From positions 1-43,745 of the forward strand of contig CAJUSI010000017.1 of NCBI GenBank assembly GCA_910589035.1: DNA of 43,745 nucleotides, in the 5' to 3' direction. Made by a program: the position numbers and the translations under genes. The notes under the pieces were generated by a model that was given only the letters and a program-made list of their open reading frames with translations, made no database searches and was not told where the DNA came from. The stretch's first letter is position 1. Each line of letters opens with the position of its first letter. Positions 23,634-30,585 of this stretch are shown here, piece by piece. Source of the DNA: an uncultured Acetatifactor sp. (lineage in GTDB: Bacteria; Bacillota; Clostridia; Lachnospirales; Lachnospiraceae).

Positions 23634-25184
23634 TCAAATTTTTCCTGTGAAATTTTTCTGATAGCAGGTTATTTTTACCGTAACCACTGCGCCGGCCTCC
23701 CTGCCGTTTGCAAGCTGCAGCCCGCCGCCCAGCTTCCCGGCCAGCAGGCTGCAGATATACAGCCCCAGGCCGAAATGGGAGGAGGATTCTGGTTTGCTGC
23801 GCTCTCCCTTGTAATAGGGGGCAAAGGCGTTTTGCAGATCTCTGGGGGTAAATCCCGGGCCGTCGTCCGCCACCTCCAGAACCAGGAAATCCTGCTCCCT
23901 GTATAGGCGGATGCGGATACTTTCTTTTGCGTAACGGGCGGCGTTGGAGAGAAGGTTTTCATAAATCTGGGTGAAAGCCTCCCGGTCCATCCATAATTCC
24001 TGTTCGTCAAGTTCCACGCGGAGGGCAATTTTTCCGGCTCCTGCGGGGGAACTCTTATAGAGGGAACCCTCACGGAGGGAACCCTCACGGAGGGAACCCT
24101 CACGGAGGGAACCCTCACGGAGGGAACCCTCACGGAGGGAAGCTTCTTTGAGGGAACCCTCTGCGAGATGCGTTTTTTCGCCGGGAAAAAGAGATGCGGC
24201 GGTTTCCTCCAACAGCTCGGCCAGGGCCCTGGAGGAGACGGCCTTCAGACAGGGGTCGTAATCCTCCAGACGGCGCAGGGCGCTCATGGTATCCAGATAG
24301 GAATTTATGCGTGTGATCTGGTTGGAAATGGCCTGGACGGAGGACAGGATTTCCTGATGGATTTCCCCATCGGCATCCTGTTCCGTATTCAGAGTGTCCA
24401 GGAGGAGGTCCGTATGGCCCTGCAGTACGGTGAGAGGCGTCCGCAGATCGTGAGCAAAGGCGGCGTTCAGCCGCTTGCGTTCCTCCATGGAATTCCAAAG
24501 CTTCCGGTTGTTCTGTACCAGCTCCTGCCGCATGGCTTCAAAGGCTTCGCAGAGCCTGCCCAATTCGTCTTGACCATGGCAGTCAATCTCGAAATTCAGA
24601 TCGTTTTCCGAAATCTTTCGCGCGGCCTGGTTCAGAACGCGGAGGGGCTTCTTCAGTTTCCAGAGGTAGAAGGCAAGGGAAGCAAGACAGAGGCAGACGG
24701 AATACCACAGCGCCGCCGCTGTATTGTCCAGCCCCTCATAGAAATCGTATTTTTTCCTGTCCGCTGCAGGCAGCAGCTGAACGAAACCGGGAGATGTCCC
24801 GTAGATTACGGCGTGCTGCTCCTGTTCGGACTCTTGGGGCTGGTGGGAGGTTTCTTCCGGTGTCTCCCGACCAGAGGAGCCTTCCGGCTGCCTGTCCTGC
24901 GGCAGGAACCCCTCCGATGGCGCCTCCATAGATGGTATCAGCTCCAGGTCTGCGGGTTTAAAATCCAACTGCAGTTCCGATTCCGGAACTTCCTCCGTTA
25001 CGGCCTGGAGGCTGGGCCCCGGTTCCGCCTCCATATAGCTTTCGGCGATTTCTCCCTTGTTTTTCCGGGCGAACCACATGGTGGCTCTGGTGAGGGAGAG
25101 GGCGGAAAGCAGCGCTGCCATACCGCAGATGACAAAGGCGGCAGGAATGGGAATCCCGCGAAACCATTTCTTTATCCTGTCCAT
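23634..25184 (-). CDS. Sensor histidine kinase with variable repeat linker
   Basis: A 516-residue membrane kinase. TM1 is about residues 11-33, an extracytoplasmic Glu/Pro-rich domain spans 40-155, and TM2 about 157-177. HAMP follows (PLRVLNQAARKISENDLN, DELGRLCEAFEAM). HisKA has AAFAHDLRTPLTVLQGH (His 245). Residues 342-375 are SLREG repeats. HATPase_c shows N-box LLSNAARYAKE, G1 VADDGPGF and G2 FGLGLYICSLLAGKLGG. All catalytic boxes are present. It overlaps the end of the response regulator gene by 13 bases, so the pair is co-translated. The signal is unknown; the FecR-type and solute-binding lipoproteins on either side are candidate partners. Confidence 0.93.
   Translation of the reverse strand: MDRIKKWFRGIPIPAAFVICGMAALLSALSLTRATMWFARKNKGEIAESYMEAEPGPSLQAVTEEVPESELQLDFKPADLELIPSMEAPSEGFLPQDRQPEGSSGRETPEETSHQPQESEQEQHAVIYGTSPGFVQLLPAADRKKYDFYEGLDNTAAALWYSVCLCLASLAFYLWKLKKPLRVLNQAARKISENDLNFEIDCHGQDELGRLCEAFEAMRQELVQNNRKLWNSMEERKRLNAAFAHDLRTPLTVLQGHTDLLLDTLNTEQDADGEIHQEILSSVQAISNQITRINSYLDTMSALRRLEDYDPCLKAVSSRALAELLEETAASLFPGEKTHLAEGSLKEASLREGSLREGSLREGSLREGSLREGSLYKSSPAGAGKIALRVELDEQELWMDREAFTQIYENLLSNAARYAKESIRIRLYREQDFLVLEVADDGPGFTPRDLQNAFAPYYKGERSKPESSSHFGLGLYICSLLAGKLGGGLQLANGREAGAVVTVKITCYQKNFTGKI
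24061..24165 (-). repeat. 15-bp in-frame minisatellite, seven units
   Basis: Unit AGGGAACCCTCACGG (plus strand) occurs five times without change at 24061-24135, then twice with substitutions to 24165. On the coding strand it yields five-residue repeats SLREG / SLKEA. It sits between the HisKA dimerisation helices and the ATPase domain of the kinase. Each unit itself contains AGGGaACCCT, a short palindrome. Confidence 0.95.
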
Positions 25185-25843
25185 TTGTATCCAATCCCCC
25201 ACACTGTTTCTATACATGGTCCGCATCCGGCGTCGGCAAATTTCCGGCGGATCCGGCGGATGTGTTCCATAATCACCGTATCGTCCCCGTTCCCCTCAAG
25301 CCCCCAGACCCGGTCGTATATGGTTCCCCGCTCAAAGGCCTGGCCGCGGTTTAAGGAGAGCAGCCGGATGATCTCGTATTCCTTGCGGTTGAAATATATC
25401 TTTTCCCCACCGGCGTAAACCTCCCGGGCGGAGTAATCGACAGTCACCTGGCCGAATATTTTCCGCTGTATCACCTTCTCACGCCGCTCCCTGCGAAGAT
25501 GGGCCTCAATCCGCGCGTTCAGTTCCGGCAGGGAGAAGGGCTTTACGATATAATCGTCCCCGCCCGCCGCAAATCCTTCCACCTTATCGGCCTCCTGGTC
25601 CCTGGCCGTGAGGAAGAGGATGGGGCAGGAGACAGTGTCCCGGATGGCTCTGCAGAGCTCAATGCCGTCCATCTGGGGCATATTGATGTCCAGCAGGATC
25701 AGGTCCGGCTGGCTTTCCGCCATGCGTATGGCCTCTGCGGTGTCCAGGCAATAGTCTGCCTGGTAGGATTTCCTTTGCAGGAAGCGCTTTAGCATGGCAG
25801 CGACTTCTATCTCATCTTCGATAATCAGTATACGGTAGGACAT
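25172..25843 (-). CDS. OmpR-family response regulator
   Basis: A 223-residue regulator. The receiver has ILIIEDEIEV (acid pocket near 9-11), LILLDINMPQMDG (phospho-acceptor Asp 52), LFLTARDQEADKV and DDYIVKPFSLPEL (conserved Lys). The C-terminal winged helix shows YFNRKEYEIIRLLSLNRGQAFERGTIYDRVWG and DTVIMEHIRRIRRKF ... GIGYKW. It partners the overlapping kinase gene downstream. The FecR-type lipoprotein gene lies 101 bases upstream on the same strand and may be part of the operon or a target. Confidence 0.95.
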   Translation of the reverse strand: MSYRILIIEDEIEVAAMLKRFLQRKSYQADYCLDTAEAIRMAESQPDLILLDINMPQMDGIELCRAIRDTVSCPILFLTARDQEADKVEGFAAGGDDYIVKPFSLPELNARIEAHLRRERREKVIQRKIFGQVTVDYSAREVYAGGEKIYFNRKEYEIIRLLSLNRGQAFERGTIYDRVWGLEGNGDDTVIMEHIRRIRRKFADAGCGPCIETVWGIGYKWTG

Positions 25844-25944
25844 GCGTTTTTCTCCTGATATAATTCATTAGGGAAGAACCTTGCGGCAGAAGGGGCAAAA
25901 GAACAAGGGACTGCACGGGCAGCCCCGCTGTTTTAACGGATCAT

Positions 25945-27276
25945 TCAGTACCGATACCCCTCTGCCGCGGAGGTGGTCTTGCCGCCGTTTTTGGTAAACT
26001 CGCCCACTGCACCGCCGTCATCGATGTACAGGCCGTCATTTAGGATGAGATGGTCTAGGCTTCCTGCCATCAGATCGATATTTCCGCCGTTTACCGTGAC
26101 GGTTCCTTCGATGGTTCCGACACTTTCAAGATAGCCGGTGTTGTCGATTCCCTGGGCAGCCACAATGCGGCAGTTCTGAGTCTCTGCGGTTTCTTCCCCC
26201 ATACCTTTGTCGATATCTCCGTTGGTAAGCATTCCGGAATTGGTAAAGGCGCCGTCCACCAGCAGGGAAGCATTGTCCAGAACCCAGATGAAACCGTCAT
26301 TGGAAATGTCGGACCGGACCTCCAGAGTTCCGTAGATATTTAACTGGGCGTGTTCCACAAGGGACAGGGTGACGCCCTCTTCCAGGATCAGATGACCGTA
26401 AACACTGGTAAAGCCGTCGATGGTCAGGGTATTATCCCCCGTTCCGGCCTGGATCGTGATCGTCCGATCAGACGGGCCGGATCGCATGAGCTCTGCAAAT
26501 TCTTCCGATGACATGGGCAAAGTGTAGACTCCGGTATCCGCCGCTTCTGTCTCAGGCGGAAGGGACTCGGTATCTGCTTCCGGTTCCGATTCTGGAATGC
26601 TGTTTACCAGATCGCTATCCAGCTCATCCAGCACAAACCGGGGGATATCCATCCGGGTAAAGGGCTTTACCTCGATGCGGTTCTCCGTGCTTTTCACCAG
26701 GTACGCCATCTCTCCGGCGGAAACCTGGGCGCTTAGGTCCTCGTCGGGGATCTGGCAGGTCACGGTTCCCTCCAGAATATAGACCGCGCGGGGAGCCGCG
26801 GCACTGACCCAGCCGCAGGTTCCGCGGATGCCTACGATCATATTGCCCACCTCGATCTCCATGGTTTCGTCCTCGGCAAGGGGTTTTGTCACGTTAAAAA
26901 ACAATGCCCCCTGACTGGCTGTGATCTTCAGATGCCGGTCCTCCTTTTGGACGGAGGCGGCGCTTTCCCTGTCCATTTTTGCAAGCTTCGTATCGTCCAG
27001 ATTGATCCAGCTGTAGCTTTCCTCTTCGGTAAACAGCTGATAGCCGCTGTAGAGGGGAAGCTTCTCCCGAAGCTCCAATATTTCTTCCTCCTCATTCCAT
27101 ACGGTCACATCCCCTATTGTCTTTTCCAGGCGCATGGTAGCCGCATCGGCACTGGTTTCCGCGCCGTCTTCCTTTGCGCTGCTGTCTTCTCCGCTTCCTC
27201 CCGCCGTATTGCCGCAGCCGCCGCACAAAAGCGACGCCGCAAGCAACAGGGCGGTGATTCCTGATAATCGCTTCAT
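25945..27276 (-). CDS. FecR-domain lipoprotein
   Basis: A 443-residue secreted lipoprotein. The signal peptide MKRLSGITALLLAASLLCGGC ends in a lipobox-like LCGGC (Cys 21). Residues about 100-200 are a FecR-type domain: LFFNVTKPLAEDETMEIEVGNMIVGIRGTCGWVS, YILEGTVTCQI, SAGEMAYLV. A Glu/Pro-rich linker (about 220-250) leads to a beta-rich C-terminal half with short repeats (TSVYGHLILEEGVTLSLVEHAQLNIYGTLEVRS, NDGFIWVLDNASLLVDG, TVTVNGGNIDLMAGSLDHLILNDG) that suggests a right-handed beta-helix. FecR domains elsewhere sit in the envelope as sensors. AGGAGG lies 11 bases before the ATG. Being next to a two-component system supports a sensory or wall-associated role. Confidence 0.85.
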   Translation of the reverse strand: MKRLSGITALLLAASLLCGGCGNTAGGSGEDSSAKEDGAETSADAATMRLEKTIGDVTVWNEEEEILELREKLPLYSGYQLFTEEESYSWINLDDTKLAKMDRESAASVQKEDRHLKITASQGALFFNVTKPLAEDETMEIEVGNMIVGIRGTCGWVSAAAPRAVYILEGTVTCQIPDEDLSAQVSAGEMAYLVKSTENRIEVKPFTRMDIPRFVLDELDSDLVNSIPESEPEADTESLPPETEAADTGVYTLPMSSEEFAELMRSGPSDRTITIQAGTGDNTLTIDGFTSVYGHLILEEGVTLSLVEHAQLNIYGTLEVRSDISNDGFIWVLDNASLLVDGAFTNSGMLTNGDIDKGMGEETAETQNCRIVAAQGIDNTGYLESVGTIEGTVTVNGGNIDLMAGSLDHLILNDGLYIDDGGAVGEFTKNGGKTTSAAEGYRY

Positions 27277-27400
27277 TCTTAATGAGTCCTCCTGTTTCTG
27301 TCCTCTGACCGGGGGTGTAAAAAAGCCGCTTTTCCCCTTTTGTTTTCAGTATCCTCTCCTGAATCGTAAACCGCAGTTTTCTGCCAGAAGATTCAGAGAG

Positions 27401-27418
27401 ACTATTTCATAGTATCAC
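27401..27418 (-). promoter_or_regulatory. Palindrome and possible extended -10 for FecR gene
   Basis: ACTATTTCATAGT (27401-27413) is a perfect palindrome with a three-base centre. On the minus strand it overlaps TGATACTAT (27418-27410), an extended -10-like element about 135 bases before the FecR-type start. An operator overlapping a promoter is plausible but untested. Confidence 0.35.
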
Positions 27419-27528
27419 GGGGACTGCCGGGTGTCAATCGGAAGGGGAGTTTGTGAGTTTATCCCGTATTTTTCTTCCTTTATGCAGTAAAATATGCTAT
27501 TATAAAGGAAAAGAAGGGATGTGATGAT

Positions 27529-28086
27529 ATGGGATTGACAGAGTATGAACGAAAAAGAGATGAAAAAATAAACGGAGTGATCTATAATATGTCTCCGGCC
27601 CCCAGCTATACGCATGGAATCATTAATAACAATATCAACAGAATAATAGGAAACGGCTTAAAGGGCAGTATATGCCTTGTATTTATGGAAAATCTTGATT
27701 ACAAATATCATCCTGAGATAAATGACGATTATCTGTGTCCGGATATCATGGTCATATGTGACAGGAAGCATTTAAAAGGCGGATCCTACAGCGGTATCCC
27801 CAAATTTATTGTGGAAACGCTGAGTCCTTCCACTGCCAGAAGAGACAGGGCGGAGAAGAAGGACATTTATGAAAAGGCCGGTGTGGAAGAATACTGGATC
27901 GTCACTCCCCAGGGAAAATCCGTAGAGATATATTATCTTGAAGAGGATAAATACATTCTGGAACAAAGCTATATCCTCCAGGATGACAGGGAAGAACCGG
28001 ATTATAACGCGGAAACCGTCATTTCGCTCAGAGCCTTTCCTCATATTAAAATGACTTTAGGAGAAATATTTGCGGATGTTGACTGA
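27529..28086 (+). CDS. Uma2-family (DUF820) putative endonuclease
   Basis: A 185-residue protein with the full family pattern: an N-terminal YERKRDEKINGVIYNMSPAPSYTHGIINNNI (RxExInGxxY and SxxH), CLVFMENLDYKY, DDYLCPDIMVICDR (active-site Asp), PKFIVETLSPSTARRDRAEK (Glu-x-x-SPSTxxxD), KKDIYEKAGVEEYWIVTPQGKSVEIYYL, and a C-terminal strand pair. The family has a PD-(D/E)XK fold; natural roles are mostly unknown. A GGGATG-type ribosome site precedes the ATG. It is a single-gene unit between a divergent lipoprotein gene and a phosphate transporter. It is not a copy of the degraded Uma2 at 1430. Confidence 0.9.
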   Translation: MGLTEYERKRDEKINGVIYNMSPAPSYTHGIINNNINRIIGNGLKGSICLVFMENLDYKYHPEINDDYLCPDIMVICDRKHLKGGSYSGIPKFIVETLSPSTARRDRAEKKDIYEKAGVEEYWIVTPQGKSVEIYYLEEDKYILEQSYILQDDREEPDYNAETVISLRAFPHIKMTLGEIFADVD

Positions 28087-28103
28087 AAAATGTGAGCTTT
28101 CAC

Positions 28104-28116
28104 ACCGATGATCGGT
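28104..28116. repeat. ACCGATGATCGGT palindrome
   Basis: A perfect 6-1-6 palindrome 18 bases after the Uma2 stop, preceded by GTGA-GCTT-TCAC (28092-28103). Together they may form a small terminator-like or operator structure; no U-run follows. The remaining spacer up to the Pho box shows no frame with a ribosome site. Confidence 0.4.
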
Positions 28117-28308
28117 ATGGGCCAGGATTCTCTGAGCCACACCCGTCATCGCCTCTGTGATAATGCCCGTTATACCAGCCGGATTCCAGTTCATATGGAT
28201 TTTCCCGCCCTTTTTCGCCTGTATTTTCCCCCAAAATGTCAAAATGAGGTGTCGCCTGGATTGTCGGGGGCTGTTCTTTGGCTTTACCCCATTGTTTTTG
28301 TGCCTGAA

Positions 28309-28348
28309 TTTACATAGATTTTACACAAAGCCCATTTTAGATTTTACA
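28309..28348 (+). promoter_or_regulatory. Likely Pho box (TTTACA direct repeats)
   Basis: TTTACA occurs at 28309-28314, 28320-28325 and 28343-28348. The first two are exactly 11 bases apart, as in PhoP/PhoB boxes of Gram-positive bacteria (TT(A/T)ACA with about 5-base spacers), and the third is about two turns further on. It lies 56-95 bases before a Na/Pi cotransporter gene, the expected type of target. The PhoP/PhoR genes are not identified in this window. Confidence 0.6.
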
Positions 28349-28403
28349 TAAGGAGGTTAAAATAGTAGGGAATAATAAATACAGGAAAGAAAGGTAAAAC
28401 GCA

Positions 28404-30149
28404 ATGGATATTTTCGATGCGCTCACCCTGATCGGCGGGCTGAGTCTGTTTCTGTTCGGCATGAATGTCATGGGGCAGGCCCTGGAGCGGCGGGCGGGGG
28501 GACAGCTGCGGACTCTGCTGGAAAGGCTGACCACCAATAAGCTGGCAGGACTCTTAACCGGCATGGCGGTAACGGCGGTGATCCAGAGCTCCTCAGCCAC
28601 CACGGTGATGGTGGTGGGTTTTGTCAATTCAGGCCTTATGACGCTGAAACAGGCCATCAATATTATCATGGGAGCCAATGTGGGGACCACGGTCACGGCG
28701 TGGATTTTAAGCCTGGCCGGGATCGACAGCGGGAACCTGTTCATTCAGCTGCTCAAGCCCTCGTCCTTTACACCGGTGCTGGCGCTGATCGGTATCTCCT
28801 TCTATATGTTCTGCAAAAGCGCAAAGAGAAAGGACACAGGCATGATCCTGCTGGGCTTTACCACCCTTATGTTCGGTATGGAGACCATGTCCGGTGCGGT
28901 AGCCGGCCTGCGTGATGTGCCGGCTTTTCAGCAGATGTTTGTCATGTTCAGGAATCCGGTGCTGGGAGTGCTGGCCGGAGCTGTTCTCACGGCGGTCATT
29001 CAGTCCAGCTCCGCCTCCGTGGGGATTCTGCAGGCGCTGGCTGTCACCGGACAGGTGTCCTACGGCGCGGCCGTTCCCATCATCATGGGACAGAACATCG
29101 GAACCTGCGTCACCGCCATGCTCTCCTCGGTGGGCGCCAACAAAAACGCAAAGCGTGCGGCGCTGGTTCATCTTTCCTTCAATACCATCGGCACGGCGGT
29201 CTGGCTGACGGCGTTTTGTCTGTTCAGGGCTTTCCTGCACCCTGCTCTTCTGGATGAGCCCGCCTCCCGGCTGGGCATCGCCGTGGCCCATTCGGTGTTC
29301 AATGTGCTGTGCACGCTGCTGATACTGCCGCTGTCCGGCTTCCTGGAGCGGCTGGTGACAGCTCTAGTGCCGGACGCAAAGCAGCCGGAGGTGTTTGAAG
29401 AACTGGATGAACGCCTGTTTGCCACGCCCTCCATCGCCCTGGAGCGGTGCCATGCAGTGGCCTCCGACATGGCCCAGACCGCTGTGGCGGCTCTGAAGGA
29501 GGCGCTTAGCTCTCTGCGCGGGGATACTCCGGAGCTGTCCGCATCCATCCGGGAAAAGGAGGACAGGACCGATCACTATGAGGATATTCTGGGCACTTAT
29601 CTCGTGACCTTGAGCGCAAGGCAGATCGGCGCGGCGGACAGCCGGGAAGCAGCCAAGCTGCTGAAGCTGATCGGCGACTTTGAGAGGATCGCCGACCATG
29701 CGGTGAATATTCTGGAGTCGGCGGAGGAACTGAAAAAGAAGGAAATTCGGTTTACCGAATCGGCGGCGGGCGAGCTTGCCACCATTTCCAGGGCGGTCAG
29801 CCATATCCTTGATCTGTCCCTTGCGGCCTTCCTGCGAAACGATCTGTCCGCCGCCGCCAGGGTGGAACCGCTGGAGCAGGTTATCGACCGGCTGAAGGAG
29901 GAGCTGCGCACCCGTCATATTCTGCGCATGCAGAAGGGAAACTGTACCATCGACGCGGGATTTACCTGGCTGGATCTGCTGACCGATCTGGAGCGCACGG
30001 CGGATCACTGCTCCAACATTGCCGGATGCGTCATCGACGCCGCACATGATACCATGAACCTCCACCAGTCCCTGCGGGAGGTTCGCAACGGCAGCGAGGA
30101 ATTTAAAGAACAATATCGGGAATACCGGCGCAAATACGCGCTGGACTGA
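28404..30149 (+). CDS. Na/Pi cotransporter with C-terminal PhoU-like domain
   Basis: A 581-residue membrane protein that takes up phosphate with sodium. Two inverted-repeat transport units are visible: TGMAVTAVIQSSSATTVMVVGFV (QSSS at 61-64) with IIMGANVGTTVTAW, and GAVLTAVIQSSSASVGILQALA (QSSS at 200-203) with PIIMGQNIGTCVTAM. About eight membrane segments end near residue 315. Residues about 345-560 are a helical PhoU-like domain (EDRTDHYEDILGTYLVTL, LLKLIGDFERIADHAVNILE, DLLTDLERTADHCSNIAG) with the E/DxxRxxD metal-cluster motifs. This is the usual NptA/YjbB architecture. GAAAGAAAGG precedes the ATG. A Pho-type box upstream fits phosphate control. Confidence 0.93.
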   Translation: MDIFDALTLIGGLSLFLFGMNVMGQALERRAGGQLRTLLERLTTNKLAGLLTGMAVTAVIQSSSATTVMVVGFVNSGLMTLKQAINIIMGANVGTTVTAWILSLAGIDSGNLFIQLLKPSSFTPVLALIGISFYMFCKSAKRKDTGMILLGFTTLMFGMETMSGAVAGLRDVPAFQQMFVMFRNPVLGVLAGAVLTAVIQSSSASVGILQALAVTGQVSYGAAVPIIMGQNIGTCVTAMLSSVGANKNAKRAALVHLSFNTIGTAVWLTAFCLFRAFLHPALLDEPASRLGIAVAHSVFNVLCTLLILPLSGFLERLVTALVPDAKQPEVFEELDERLFATPSIALERCHAVASDMAQTAVAALKEALSSLRGDTPELSASIREKEDRTDHYEDILGTYLVTLSARQIGAADSREAAKLLKLIGDFERIADHAVNILESAEELKKKEIRFTESAAGELATISRAVSHILDLSLAAFLRNDLSAAARVEPLEQVIDRLKEELRTRHILRMQKGNCTIDAGFTWLDLLTDLERTADHCSNIAGCVIDAAHDTMNLHQSLREVRNGSEEFKEQYREYRRKYALD

Positions 30150-30211
30150 ATGGGAAATACCTGGCAGATTTTCTTCGGATATATAGTGATTCCATTTGCC
30201 GGGAGTTTTCT

Positions 30212-30237
30212 AAAGGACTTTGAGTATCCTTTTTTCG
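30212..30237 (+). terminator. Terminator after Na/Pi cotransporter
   Basis: AAAGGA (30212-30217 region) pairs with TCCTTT (30227-30232) around a nine-base loop and runs into six T's. The stem is short. A second imperfect hairpin (CTGCTTTT ... AAAAGAAGCAG, 30278-30301) follows. The rest of the 436-base spacer to 30585 is purine-rich and I see no gene in it. Confidence 0.5.
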
Positions 30238-30585
30238 TTTCCTGATCGCGAAGACCTTTCACACGCATGATTTTTCTGCTTTTCCTGTGAAAAGAAGCAG
30301 GATGGTTTGGATGCAGCCGGCCCGGACCGGGTATGGACAGGGACAAGGAACGAATAAAGCTACGGTCCGGCACAACAGGGAGGGACGACGGATGTAGGAA
30401 CAGGACAGAAAATTTTAGGGGAAAAATGTGGGCAAAGGCGGAGGCAAAGAAAGGGAGCATGAAGCTGGCAGAGACGCCGGCCTGCAGGGATGCAGAGTGC
30501 GACGGCGGGATGTGGCGATGTTCTGAACGGATGGCCGATAAAAATTGACAATCTCTTTCCGATGCAATAAAATGGGGAAATACGA

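Noticed and set aside
24168..25418. 416-codon plus-strand frame opposite the histidine kinase
   Set aside because: The opposite strand encodes a complete kinase with all catalytic boxes, and this frame crosses into the regulator gene.
30333..30548. 71-codon plus-strand frame
   Set aside because: No ribosome site, no similarity to known small proteins and purine-rich composition of the spacer explain the open frame.
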